From: ZC4RG42 sp036676355
GTDB taxonomy: Bacteria; Pseudomonadota; Gammaproteobacteria; Burkholderiales; SG8-39
Length of the DNA stretch: 28,260 bases
Direction: 5' to 3'
NCBI GenBank assembly: GCA_036676355.1
Contig: JAKFDA010000028.1
Span: 1-28,260, forward strand
This document shows positions 6,513-13,570 of this stretch, piece by piece; positions within the stretch are counted from its first letter, which is position 1; every line of letters starts with the position of its first letter. The translations under genes were made by a program, and so were the position numbers. The notes below the pieces were generated by a model, which did not search any database, had not been told where the DNA came from, and saw only the letters and a list, made by a program, of their open reading frames with translations.

Positions 6513-6833
6513 TTACTTGTGCTTCTGCGCGGCGAAATAAGCGCCGAGCAGTTCGTATTGTTGGTCGGTATAGCCTTTGGCGATCTGATGCATGATCGTC
6601 GCCGGGCGCTTGCCGTCACGGAAATCCTTTAACTGCTGGATGATGTAGTTTTGCGGTTGCCCGGCCAGATGCGGCAGTCCGCCGGCGTTGACGCCGTTGG
6701 TGCCGTGGCAGATCGTGCACGAGGCGGCGAGATCGCGCGCCGTGTTGTCGGTCACCTGCGCATGCGCGGCGATCGGCGTGCAGACGAAAATCGTCGCACT
6801 GAGACCTAGGCCGAAGCCCAGCTTTTTGATCAT
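6513..6833 (-). CDS. fccA: monohaem class I cytochrome c, sulfide dehydrogenase cytochrome subunit
   Basis: This 106-residue exported cytochrome has a Sec signal ending near AAHA, one haem motif CTICH, and a downstream Met in ATIMHQIAKGYTDQQ as probable sixth haem ligand. It resembles the cytochrome partner of FccB and would carry electrons from sulfide oxidation to the respiratory chain. The ATG at 6833 was preferred over an in-frame start eight codons upstream because GGAG lies seven bases before it. The gene precedes fccB by 9 bases, so the order is cytochrome first, flavoprotein second. Only one haem motif is present, whereas some FccA proteins are dihaem. Confidence 0.88.
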   Translation of the reverse strand: MIKKLGFGLGLSATIFVCTPIAAHAQVTDNTARDLAASCTICHGTNGVNAGGLPHLAGQPQNYIIQQLKDFRDGKRPATIMHQIAKGYTDQQYELLGAYFAAQKHK

Positions 6834-6907
6834 CAAGTTCTCCTTCGGCCTGGACAATAAGGCCCGAGTGTCCGACGCACCAAAGCAAGCGTCAAGCCGA
6901 AAAAGAA

Positions 6908-6929
6908 AAAGCCGCGGTATCGCGGCTTT
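6908..6929 (-). terminator. intrinsic terminator of clpA
   Basis: AAAGCCGCG and CGCGGCTTT form 9-base arms around GTAT, followed on the minus strand by a T-rich tract. It lies 27 bases after the clpA stop and upstream of the fccA promoter region, isolating the two operons. Confidence 0.85.
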
Positions 6930-6955
6930 AAGGAATATGCTTATATCTCAAATGA

Positions 6956-9226
6956 TTAAGTTGATTGTGTCGCCGGTTCGTCTTCCTCGACGAAGCGCAG
7001 CACCACCTTGTCTTCATCGTCGAGATCAACAGTAACCTTGCCGCCGCTGGCCAGCCGCCCGAACAACAGTTCGTCGGCCAACGCGCGTCGAATCGTGTCC
7101 TGGATCAGCCGTGCCATCGGCCGCGCGCCCATGAGCGGATCGAAACCGCGCTTGGCCAGATGGTTCTTGAGCTTTTCCGTGAAAATCGCTTCGACTTTCT
7201 TCTCGTGCAGTTGCTCCTCGAGCTGCATGAGGAACTTGTCGACCACGCGCAGGATGACTTCGTGATCGAGCTGACGGAAAGAAATGATGGCATCGAGACG
7301 GTTGCGGAACTCCGGCGTGAACAGGCGTTTGATATCAGCCATTTCATCGCCTTCAGCCGTCGGCGAGGCAAAGCCGATCGTGCTCTTCGTCAGCGCTTCC
7401 GCGCCCGCGTTCGTTGTCATGATCATGGTGACGTTGCGGAAGTCGGCCTTGCGTCCGTTGTTATCCGTCAGTGTGCCGTGGTCCATCACCTGCAACAGGA
7501 TGTTGTAAATGTCCGGATGGGCTTTCTCGATTTCATCGAGAAGCAGCACGCAGTACGGCTTCTTGGTGATGGCTTCGGTCAACAGGCCGCCCTGGTCGAA
7601 GCCGACGTATCCGGGCGGCGCGCCGATCAAGCGCGACACCGCGTGGCGTTCCATATATTCGGACATATCGAAGCGCACCAGCTCCACGCCCAGGCAATAG
7701 GCCAGTTGCTTGGCCACTTCGGTCTTGCCGACGCCGGTCGGGCCGCTGAACAGGAAGTTGCCGATCGGCTTGTTGGGGCTCCCGAGGCCCGAGCGCGCCG
7801 TGCGGATCGCCGATACCAGCGCATCGATGGCCTTGTCCTGCCCGAACACCACGGCCTTGAGATCACGGTCGAGGTTTTTCAGCGCGGTGCGGTCGTCGCT
7901 TGAGACCGTTTGCGGCGGGATGCGGGCGATCTTGGCGATGATCTCCTCGATCTCCTGCTTGCCGATGATGCGACGCTGCTTGGATTTCGGCAGGATGCGC
8001 TGGGCTGCGCCCGCTTCGTCGATGACGTCGATGGCCTTGTCCGGCAGGTGGCGATCGTTGATAAAGCGCGCCGACAGTTCGGCCGCGGTGGAAAGCGCGT
8101 TGGCGCTGTATTTGACGCCGTGATGCGCTTCGAAACGCGATTTGAGGCCCTTGAGAATTTCAATGGTCTCTTCGATGGACGGCTCATTCACATCGATCTT
8201 CTGGAAACGACGTGAGAGCGCGTGATCCTTTTCGAATACGCCGCGATATTCCTGATAGGTCGTCGCGCCGATGCATTTCAATTGACCGGTGGAGAGCGCC
8301 GGCTTGAGCAGATTGGACGCGTCCAGGGTGCCGCCCGATGCCGCGCCTGCGCCGATCAGCGTGTGAATCTCGTCGATGAAAAGAATGGCGTTGGGGTTGT
8401 CGAGCAACTGCTTCAGCACCGCCTTCAGGCGCTGTTCGAAATCGCCGCGATATTTCGTGCCGGCGAGCAGGGCGCCCATGTCGAGCGAATACACCTGCGA
8501 CTGGGCGAGGATATCGGGCACCTGGCCTTCGACGATGCGGCGCGCCAGGCCTTCGGCGATGGCCGTCTTGCCGACGCCGGCTTCGCCGACCAGCAGCGGG
8601 TTGTTCTTGCGACGACGGCAGAGCGTCTGGATGACGCGCTCGACTTCGCGTTCGCGGCCGATGAGCGGATCGATCTTGCCGACCAGCGCCTGGGCGTTGA
8701 GGTTGATGGTGTACGTTTCCAGCGCGCCGCCGGCTTGCTGGCCCTCTTCCTGTGTCTCCGGTTCCTCGGTCGACTTGGGCTGCTGCGGTTGGCCGCTTTT
8801 GGTGATGCCGTGCGAGATGAAATTCACCACATCCAGGCGCGTCACCCCCTGCTGATGCAGGAAATAGACGGCGTGCGAATCCTTTTCGCCGAAGATGGCG
8901 ACCAGCACATTAGCGCCGGTCACTTCCTTCTTGCCGGACGACTGGACATGCAGGATGGCGCGCTGAATGACGCGCTGAAAGCCCAGCGTCGGCTGCGTGT
9001 CGATTTCTTCGCTGCCTGCGACGGTCGGCGTATGCGCACCGATGAACTCGGTCAGCGCCTTACGCAGTTCGTCAATGCTCGCAGCGCAGGCGCGCAGCAC
9101 TTCGGCGGCCGTGGGGTTGTCCAGCAGCGCCAGGAGCAGATGCTCGACCGTAATAAATTCGTGCCGCTTCTGGCGTGCCTCCACGAACGCCATGTGCAGG
9201 CTAACTTCCAATTCTTGGGCGATCAT
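6956..9226 (-). CDS. clpA: ATP-dependent Clp protease ATP-binding subunit ClpA
   Basis: This 756-residue AAA+ unfoldase feeds substrates to the ClpP peptidase. It has the N-terminal double Clp repeat (about 1-140), which binds ClpS, then a charged linker. Domain D1 has Walker A GEAGVGKT (about 214-221) and Walker B ILFIDEIHT; domain D2 has GPTGVGKTE and VLLLDEIEKAHPD. The IGF sequence in STIGFASP fits the ClpP-docking IGL/F loop. Length and domain order are those of standard ClpA. The ATG at 9226 directly abuts the clpS TAG, and its GGAGGAG ribosome-binding site lies inside the last clpS codons, so the two genes are translationally coupled. No clpP is in the window. Confidence 0.98.
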   Translation of the reverse strand: MIAQELEVSLHMAFVEARQKRHEFITVEHLLLALLDNPTAAEVLRACAASIDELRKALTEFIGAHTPTVAGSEEIDTQPTLGFQRVIQRAILHVQSSGKKEVTGANVLVAIFGEKDSHAVYFLHQQGVTRLDVVNFISHGITKSGQPQQPKSTEEPETQEEGQQAGGALETYTINLNAQALVGKIDPLIGREREVERVIQTLCRRRKNNPLLVGEAGVGKTAIAEGLARRIVEGQVPDILAQSQVYSLDMGALLAGTKYRGDFEQRLKAVLKQLLDNPNAILFIDEIHTLIGAGAASGGTLDASNLLKPALSTGQLKCIGATTYQEYRGVFEKDHALSRRFQKIDVNEPSIEETIEILKGLKSRFEAHHGVKYSANALSTAAELSARFINDRHLPDKAIDVIDEAGAAQRILPKSKQRRIIGKQEIEEIIAKIARIPPQTVSSDDRTALKNLDRDLKAVVFGQDKAIDALVSAIRTARSGLGSPNKPIGNFLFSGPTGVGKTEVAKQLAYCLGVELVRFDMSEYMERHAVSRLIGAPPGYVGFDQGGLLTEAITKKPYCVLLLDEIEKAHPDIYNILLQVMDHGTLTDNNGRKADFRNVTMIMTTNAGAEALTKSTIGFASPTAEGDEMADIKRLFTPEFRNRLDAIISFRQLDHEVILRVVDKFLMQLEEQLHEKKVEAIFTEKLKNHLAKRGFDPLMGARPMARLIQDTIRRALADELLFGRLASGGKVTVDLDDEDKVVLRFVEEDEPATQST

Positions 9227-9535
9227 CTACGTCTCCTCCATAACGCACTGAAGCGGATGTTCATGCTTCCGTGCGTAGGCAGTAACTTGTTCCACTTTCG
9301 TCGTCGCAATATCGCGGGGGTACACGCCGCAAATGCCCATACCTTCCCGATGAACCGCCAACATCACCTGCGTGGCTCGCTCCCGATCCATGGAGAAGAA
9401 GGTTTGCAAGACGACGACGACGAATTCCATCGGCGTGTAGTCGTCGTTCAGCAGGATTACTTTGAACAGCGGCGGCGGCGCAACCTTGCTCTTGCTCGTT
9501 TCAAGGACTGTGCCTTCGCCCGATCGGGTTGCCAT
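9227..9535 (-). CDS. clpS: ATP-dependent Clp protease adaptor ClpS
   Basis: This 102-residue adaptor binds N-degron substrates (N-terminal Leu, Phe, Tyr or Trp) and delivers them to ClpA. The core PPPLFKVILLNDDYTPMEFVVVVLQTFF contains the conserved NDD-TPM region of the N-degron pocket; later AVHREGMGICGVYPRDIA and the terminal HPLQCVMEE are typical. The ATG at 9535 yields the normal MATRS-like start, and a weak AGAG lies upstream. An extended start twelve codons earlier is less likely. It is the first gene of clpS-clpA and is divergent from the cold-shock gene. Confidence 0.97.
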   Translation of the reverse strand: MATRSGEGTVLETSKSKVAPPPLFKVILLNDDYTPMEFVVVVLQTFFSMDRERATQVMLAVHREGMGICGVYPRDIATTKVEQVTAYARKHEHPLQCVMEET

Positions 9536-9687
9536 ACGTTCTCTACAGTCTGCTGCAACTGCCCCACACACACCTCAGCAAGCTGAGTACCGACGCGCCT
9601 CAGCGTGCGTTTCGGGGCCTCGATTCATATCGTAGCTACTGTTAAAGGACGGCGCAACGACAACAACCTAGCCTTGACAGTCGATGC

Positions 9688-9716
9688 TTGACGGGGTTCC
9701 GCAAACCGCGTAAAAG
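9688..9716 (+). promoter_or_regulatory. candidate promoter of the cold-shock gene, with long leader
   Basis: TTGACG (9688-9693) and TAAAAG (9711-9716) are separated by exactly 17 bases, resembling a sigma-70 promoter. Initiation near 9723 would leave a leader of about 108 bases before the csp ATG, including the G/C-run hairpin GGGG..CCCC near 9792-9802. Long structured leaders are characteristic of cspA-type mRNAs. A second TTGACA at 9674 has no good partner. Confidence 0.45.
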
Positions 9717-9830
9717 GCGCGTGTGTTTGTTTTTCAAGCAGTAATGAGGTCGTTTTGCGTCCCACGGCTGTCTTGAAGTACAGCATAGGAGGGGGAATCC
9801 CCGGTTGTTAATTTTGAGGGATAAGGGGCT

Positions 9831-10037
9831 ATGCCAACCGGTACGGTTAAGTGGTTCAATGACGCAAAGGGATACGGCTTTATTACTCCAGATGACGGCG
9901 GCGAAGATTTGTTTGCGCATTTCTCCGCGATCCAGATGAACGGATTCAAGACGCTGAAGGAAGGCCAGAAAGTTCAGTTCGAAGTCACGCAAGGCCCCAA
10001 GGGCAAGCAGGCATCGAATATCCAATCAGCGGGCTGA
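9831..10037 (+). CDS. cold-shock protein (CspA/CspD family)
   Basis: This 68-residue protein is a single cold-shock OB-fold domain that binds single-stranded RNA or DNA and melts RNA structure. It shows GTVKWFNDAKGYGFI (RNP1 KGYGFI at about 13-18) and DLFAHFSAI (RNP2-like; the usual VFVHFS is LFAHFS here). AGGGATAAGGGG precedes the ATG. The length is exactly family-typical. The position divergent from clpS-clpA is common in proteobacteria, where the neighbour is often called cspD, but the sequence does not settle which paralogue this is. Confidence 0.95.
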   Translation: MPTGTVKWFNDAKGYGFITPDDGGEDLFAHFSAIQMNGFKTLKEGQKVQFEVTQGPKGKQASNIQSAG

Positions 10038-10077
10038 CACCGCGCCGGGCGGAACTCTCGCCCATAAAAAATTATCA

Positions 10078-10105
10078 GCCTCGCCGTTCTCGGCGAGGCT
10101 TTTTT
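10078..10105 (+). terminator. intrinsic terminator after the cold-shock gene
   Basis: GCCTCGCCG and CGGCGAGGC form a 9-base stem around TTCT, followed by six T residues. It lies 40 bases after the csp stop. On the other strand an A/T-rich run follows at a short distance, so it may also stop transcription of the convergent icd. Confidence 0.9.
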
Positions 10106-10130
10106 GTTTGTGGGGCCGGAATCGTGAAAT

Positions 10131-11345
10131 TCAAGTCATGCGTTGCTTGAGTTCCTCGTTCACCGCGTCCATGAACTGTTCGGTGGTCAGGAAAGGCTGA
10201 TCGGGTCGGATCAGAATCGCCAGATCCTTGGTCATGCGGCCGGATTCGACCACGTCGACGCACACTTTTTCCAGTGCCTCGGCAAACCTGATCACCTCGG
10301 GTGTGCCGTCCATGCGGCCGCGATGCTGCAGCCCGCGTGTCCAGGCGAAGATCGACGCGATCGGGTTGGTTGACGTCGGCTTGCCTTGCTGATGTTGCCG
10401 ATAGTGGCGCGTGACGGTTCCGTGTGCCGCTTCGGCCTCCACCGTCTTGCCGTCGGGCGACATGAGCACCGAGGTCATCAGCCCGAGCGAACCGTAACCC
10501 TGCGCGACTGTGTCGGATTGCACATCGCCGTCGTAATTCTTGCAGGCCCACAGATAGCCGCCCGTCCATTTGAGGTTGGAGGCGACCATGTCGTCGATCA
10601 GGCGGTGTTCGTAGCTGAGGCCCGCGCTTTCGAAATCCTTGCGGAATTCGGCGTCGTAGACCTCCTGGAAGATGTTCTTGAAGCGCCCGTCATAGGTTTT
10701 GAGAATGGTGTTCTTGGTCGACAGGTAGGCGGGATAGCCGCGCTGCCTGGCGTAGTTGAAGCAGGCGTGGGCGAAGCCGCGGATGGAGTCGTCGAGGTTG
10801 TACATCGCCATGGCGACGCCCGCACTAGGCGCCTTGAACACTTCCTTTTCCACGGCCGCGCTGCCGTCGGCCGGCTGGAACACGATCTTCAGTGTGCCGG
10901 GGCCTTCGAATTTGTGTTCGGTGGCGCGGTACTGATCACCGAAACCGTGGCGCGCGACCACCACCGGCTTGTCCCAGTGCGGCACCAGGCGCGGCACGTT
11001 CTTGCAGATGATCGGCTCGCGGAAAATCGTGCCGTCGAGAATGTTGCGGATCGTGCCGTTCGGGCTTCTCCACATCTGCTTCAGATCGAATTCTTTCACG
11101 CGCGCCTCGTCGGGCGTGATGGTGGCGCACTTCACCGCGACGCCGTGCTGCTTGGTGGCGTTGGCCGCATCGATGGTGATCCGGTCGTTGCTGCGATCGC
11201 GGCTTTCGATGCCGAGATCGAAGTATTTGAGTTCGATATCGAGGTAGGGCAGGATCAACTGGTCGCGGATGCGTTGCCAGATCACCCGCGTCATCTCGTC
11301 CCCGTCCATTTCGACAACCGGGTTTTGCACCTTGATTTTGGCCAC
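10131..11345 (-). CDS. icd: NADP-dependent isocitrate dehydrogenase, eukaryotic-like subfamily
   Basis: This 404-residue enzyme oxidatively decarboxylates isocitrate to 2-oxoglutarate, producing NADPH in the TCA cycle. MAKIKVQNPVVEMDGDEMTR, SPNGTIRNILDGTIFREPI (substrate-binding), YDGRFKNIFQEVYD, KWTGGYLWACKNYDGDVQSD and AEAAHGTVTRHYR match the homodimeric subfamily shared with eukaryotic NADP-IDH rather than the E. coli Icd type. The start is a GTG at 11345 with AGGAG seven bases upstream, which fixes it well. It is convergent with csp and divergent from rluE. Confidence 0.96.
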   Translation of the reverse strand: MAKIKVQNPVVEMDGDEMTRVIWQRIRDQLILPYLDIELKYFDLGIESRDRSNDRITIDAANATKQHGVAVKCATITPDEARVKEFDLKQMWRSPNGTIRNILDGTIFREPIICKNVPRLVPHWDKPVVVARHGFGDQYRATEHKFEGPGTLKIVFQPADGSAAVEKEVFKAPSAGVAMAMYNLDDSIRGFAHACFNYARQRGYPAYLSTKNTILKTYDGRFKNIFQEVYDAEFRKDFESAGLSYEHRLIDDMVASNLKWTGGYLWACKNYDGDVQSDTVAQGYGSLGLMTSVLMSPDGKTVEAEAAHGTVTRHYRQHQQGKPTSTNPIASIFAWTRGLQHRGRMDGTPEVIRFAEALEKVCVDVVESGRMTKDLAILIRPDQPFLTTEQFMDAVNEELKQRMT

Positions 11346-11462
11346 GGGGAGACTCCTGTAAACGGTTTGATGAGGGCGCCGATGCGCAACACGAACGGAC
11401 CGCGCGCGAAACGCGTTGCGGGGCGCGAAATTTTAACAGAGGCGTACGGTGAGTCTAAGCCC

Positions 11463-12029
11463 ATGCGCGCCGCGACACGCGTCATGCTTTTTAACAAGCC
11501 CTATCAAACCTTGTGCCAGTTCACGCGTGAGGGCAATCGCCCCTGTTTGGCCGACTACATCGATGTGCCGAAGGTCTACGCGGCCGGTCGCCTCGATGCC
11601 GACAGTGAAGGCTTGCTGGTGCTGACCGATGACGGACGCCTGCAGCAGCGTATTGCCGATCCGCACCACAAGCTGCCGAAGACCTACTGGGCCCAAGTGG
11701 AGGGTGTGGCGGAGGAGGCGCAACTCGAACGTCTGCGGGCGGGCGTGGATCTGGGCGATTTCTTTACCCGGCCGGCCGCGGTGCGCATCATGGCCGAGCC
11801 CGACGGGCTGTGGCCGCGTCATCCGCCGATTCGCTTCCGCAAGGCCATTCCCAACACCTGGCTGGAAATCGTGCTGCGCGAAGGCAGGAACCGCCAAGTG
11901 CGCCGCATGACGGCAAAGGTCGGTTTGCCGACGCTGCGATTGGTGCGCGTCGCGATCGGGCTCTGGCGCGTGGCGGGTCTGGAGCCCGGACAGTGGCGCT
12001 GGGCTGCGCTAGGGCCGGAAATGCGGTAA
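11463..12029 (+). CDS. rluE: 23S rRNA pseudouridine synthase, RluE type (RsuA/RluB/E/F family)
   Basis: This 188-residue protein contains RVMLFNKPYQTLCQF, AAGRLDADSEGLLVLTDDG with the catalytic Asp, WPRHPPIRFRKAIPNTWLEI and EGRNRQVRRMTAKVGLPTLRLVR, closely following E. coli RluE, which modifies U2457 of 23S rRNA. There is no N-terminal S4 domain, as in RluE. The ATG at 11463 was chosen; the frame is open upstream with another ATG at 11382, so an N-terminal extension is possible. Neither start has a good ribosome-binding site. It is divergent from icd, with 117 bases between the two starts. Confidence 0.92.
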   Translation: MRAATRVMLFNKPYQTLCQFTREGNRPCLADYIDVPKVYAAGRLDADSEGLLVLTDDGRLQQRIADPHHKLPKTYWAQVEGVAEEAQLERLRAGVDLGDFFTRPAAVRIMAEPDGLWPRHPPIRFRKAIPNTWLEIVLREGRNRQVRRMTAKVGLPTLRLVRVAIGLWRVAGLEPGQWRWAALGPEMR

Positions 12030-12052
12030 AAGACGCGCCGAAGCCCGTGTCG

Positions 12053-12068
12053 GACATTGAGGAATGTC
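12053..12068 (+). terminator. small hairpin after rluE (weak terminator candidate)
   Basis: GACATT and AATGTC form a 6-base stem (extendable by one G-U and one C-G pair) around GAGG, 23 bases after the rluE stop. No T-run follows, so it is at best a weak or factor-dependent terminator. Confidence 0.25.
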
Positions 12069-12085
12069 TGATTAAGTGCCGAGGA

Positions 12086-12272
12086 TGGTCGCGAGTGCGG
12101 GACCGCGAAGGGCGGAGCAGGTTCCATCGGTGAAACCGATGGATGCGACCCCGCAGCGGGCTGTGAATGTGCCGATTCGTTCGCGTTCCTTCATGTGCCT
12201 TTGCGGTCGCATCCCCTGAAGGGGCCCGTGCTCCACGCGCCGGGCACATGGCTGTACGAGCGAGGACAAAGC
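12086..12272 (+). repeat. dispersed intergenic repeat, copy B (long, highly structured form)
   Basis: GGTCGCGAGTGCG (12088-12100) and TGTACGAGCGAGGACAAAGC (ending near 12272) bound a non-coding segment that shares both blocks with 4614-4660 on the opposite strand. Inside copy B are nested inverted repeats: CCATCGGT/ACCGATGG (12124-12142, 3-base loop), GGATGCGACC/GGTCGCATCC (12141-12150 and 12205-12214), CCCCT/AGGGG (12213-12224), and ATGTGCC twice with its complement GGCACAT near 12243-12249. It fills most of the 319-base gap between rluE and the DUF192 gene. It could be a mobile extragenic element or a structured RNA; no reading frame is credible. Confidence 0.6.
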
Positions 12273-12348
12273 AATCAATCGCTTATGCGAAACGAACCGG
12301 CGATCGCCTTGATCAAATAGCTTTAGTCAGAGCTTCTTTAAACGAACA

Positions 12349-12828
12349 ATGCAGAACAATCGGATGATCAAAGCCATACAACCCTGGTTATCTGCGGTGC
12401 TGTTGCTGGGCGGCGCGAATTTCGCAACGGCGAGCGACGTGAAGCCCGTCAGCTTGAATGCCGGCATCCATCGCATCCAGGCGGAGGTGGCGAACACGCA
12501 CGCCACGCGCATGCGCGGCCTCATGTATCGCAAGACGCTCGAGGGCAATCGAGGCATGGTGTTCGTTTTCCCGGAGGAAGGTCGCCATTGCATGTGGATG
12601 CGCAATACCTACGTGCCGCTGTCGGTCGCGTTCATCGACGATCGCGGCGCGATCGTCAATATCGAGGAGATGGTGCCGCACAGCGAAGAGCAACACTGTG
12701 CCGCGCAACCGGTGCGTTACGCGCTGGAAATGAGCAAAGGCTGGTTTGCCGCGCGCGGCCTCAAATCCGGTATGCGCGTGTCCGGGCTCGAACAGGTGTC
12801 CGCGGCGGATCAGGGCGAAGGGCAATAA
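12349..12828 (+). CDS. DUF192 family exported protein
   Basis: This protein of about 159 residues begins with a Sec signal (KAIQPWLSAVLLLGGANFATASD, cleavage probably after ATA). The DUF192 domain follows, with TRMRGLMYRKTLEGNRGMVFVFPEEG, CMWMRNTYVPLSVAFID and MSKGWFAARGLKSGMRV. DUF192 proteins are small beta-rich envelope or periplasmic proteins of unknown biochemical function. ATG 12349 is the first start, and ATG 12364, five codons later, is equally possible; neither has a strong ribosome-binding site. The gene ends immediately before a terminator shared with convergent sodB. Confidence 0.9.
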   Translation: MQNNRMIKAIQPWLSAVLLLGGANFATASDVKPVSLNAGIHRIQAEVANTHATRMRGLMYRKTLEGNRGMVFVFPEEGRHCMWMRNTYVPLSVAFIDDRGAIVNIEEMVPHSEEQHCAAQPVRYALEMSKGWFAARGLKSGMRVSGLEQVSAADQGEGQ

Positions 12829-12829
12829 A

Positions 12830-12854
12830 AAAGGGCTCCGTTGCGGAGCCCTTT
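12830..12854. terminator. bidirectional terminator between the DUF192 gene and sodB
   Basis: AAAGGGCTCCG and CGGAGCCCTTT form 11-base arms around a TTG loop, with an A-run on the left and T residues on the right. It serves the DUF192 gene on the plus strand and sodB on the minus strand. Confidence 0.88.
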
Positions 12855-12872
12855 CGTTCAGGCAACGGCGAC

Positions 12873-13451
12873 TCAGGCGAAATTCTTCGCGACGAATTCC
12901 CAGTTGACCAGATTCCAGAACGCGCCGACGAAATCCGGGCGACGGTTGCGGTAATCGATGTAATAGGCGTGTTCCCACACGTCACAGGTCAGCAGCGGCT
13001 TGTCGCCCGAAGTGAGCGGCGTACCGGCGTTGCTGGTGTTGACGACGTCGATCGAGCCGTCGGCCTTCTTCACCAGCCAGGTCCAGCCGGAACCGAAGTT
13101 GGTGGTGGCGGATTTGGCGAACGCTTCCTTGAATGCGTCGAACGAACCCCACTTCTTGTTGATGGCATCAGCCACGGCGCCGCTCGGCTGGCCGCCGCCT
13201 TGCGGTGACAGGCAGTTCCAGAAAAAAGTGTGGTTCCACACCTGTGCGGAGTTATTGAAAACGCCGCCGGAGGATTTCTTGATGATGTCTTCCAGGCTGG
13301 CGTTTTCGAACTCGGTGCCTTTGATCAGATTGTTCAGGTTGGTCACATAGGCCTGATGGTGTTTGCCGTAGTGAAACTCCAGCGTTTCTTTGGACATGTG
13401 GGGCTGAAGGGCGTCCAGCGCGTAAGGCAGCGGAGGCAGTTTGTGCTCCAT
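12873..13451 (-). CDS. sodB: superoxide dismutase [Fe]
   Basis: This 192-residue cytoplasmic enzyme dismutates superoxide to oxygen and hydrogen peroxide. The four metal ligands are visible: His27 in LEFHYGKHHQAYV, His in VWNHTFFWNCL, and Asp and His in DVWEHAYYIDY. The Gln in NNSAQVWNH, located before the second ligand, is the position that distinguishes Fe-type from Mn-type enzymes. The ATG at 13451 follows GGAG with good spacing. Length is typical. It lies downstream of xseA on the same strand but with a 119-base gap, so it probably has its own promoter. Confidence 0.97.
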   Translation of the reverse strand: MEHKLPPLPYALDALQPHMSKETLEFHYGKHHQAYVTNLNNLIKGTEFENASLEDIIKKSSGGVFNNSAQVWNHTFFWNCLSPQGGGQPSGAVADAINKKWGSFDAFKEAFAKSATTNFGSGWTWLVKKADGSIDVVNTSNAGTPLTSGDKPLLTCDVWEHAYYIDYRNRRPDFVGAFWNLVNWEFVAKNFA

Positions 13452-13570
13452 GTACGTCTCCTGGTGGAATTGATCTGGGTTAAATCGGAACAGTCGATCA
13501 TAGGAGGGCGCGCCCCCAGGCGCAACCGTGCCTGCGTTAGGGTTAAGCGGTTGACATGTCTGTTGCGCCG

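Noticed and set aside
4980..6632. Plus-strand open frame of 550 codons opposite fccB
   Set aside because: It overlaps dut, the terminator and fccB; fccB has all catalytic cysteines and a good ribosome-binding site, so the frame is a shadow.
8222..9586. Plus-strand open frame opposite clpA and clpS
   Set aside because: It lies entirely opposite conserved genes and has no recognisable domain.
10386..11462. Upstream extension of the rluE frame opposite icd
   Set aside because: The extension is antisense to icd and shows no similarity to RluE; the gene starts near 11463, or at most 11382.
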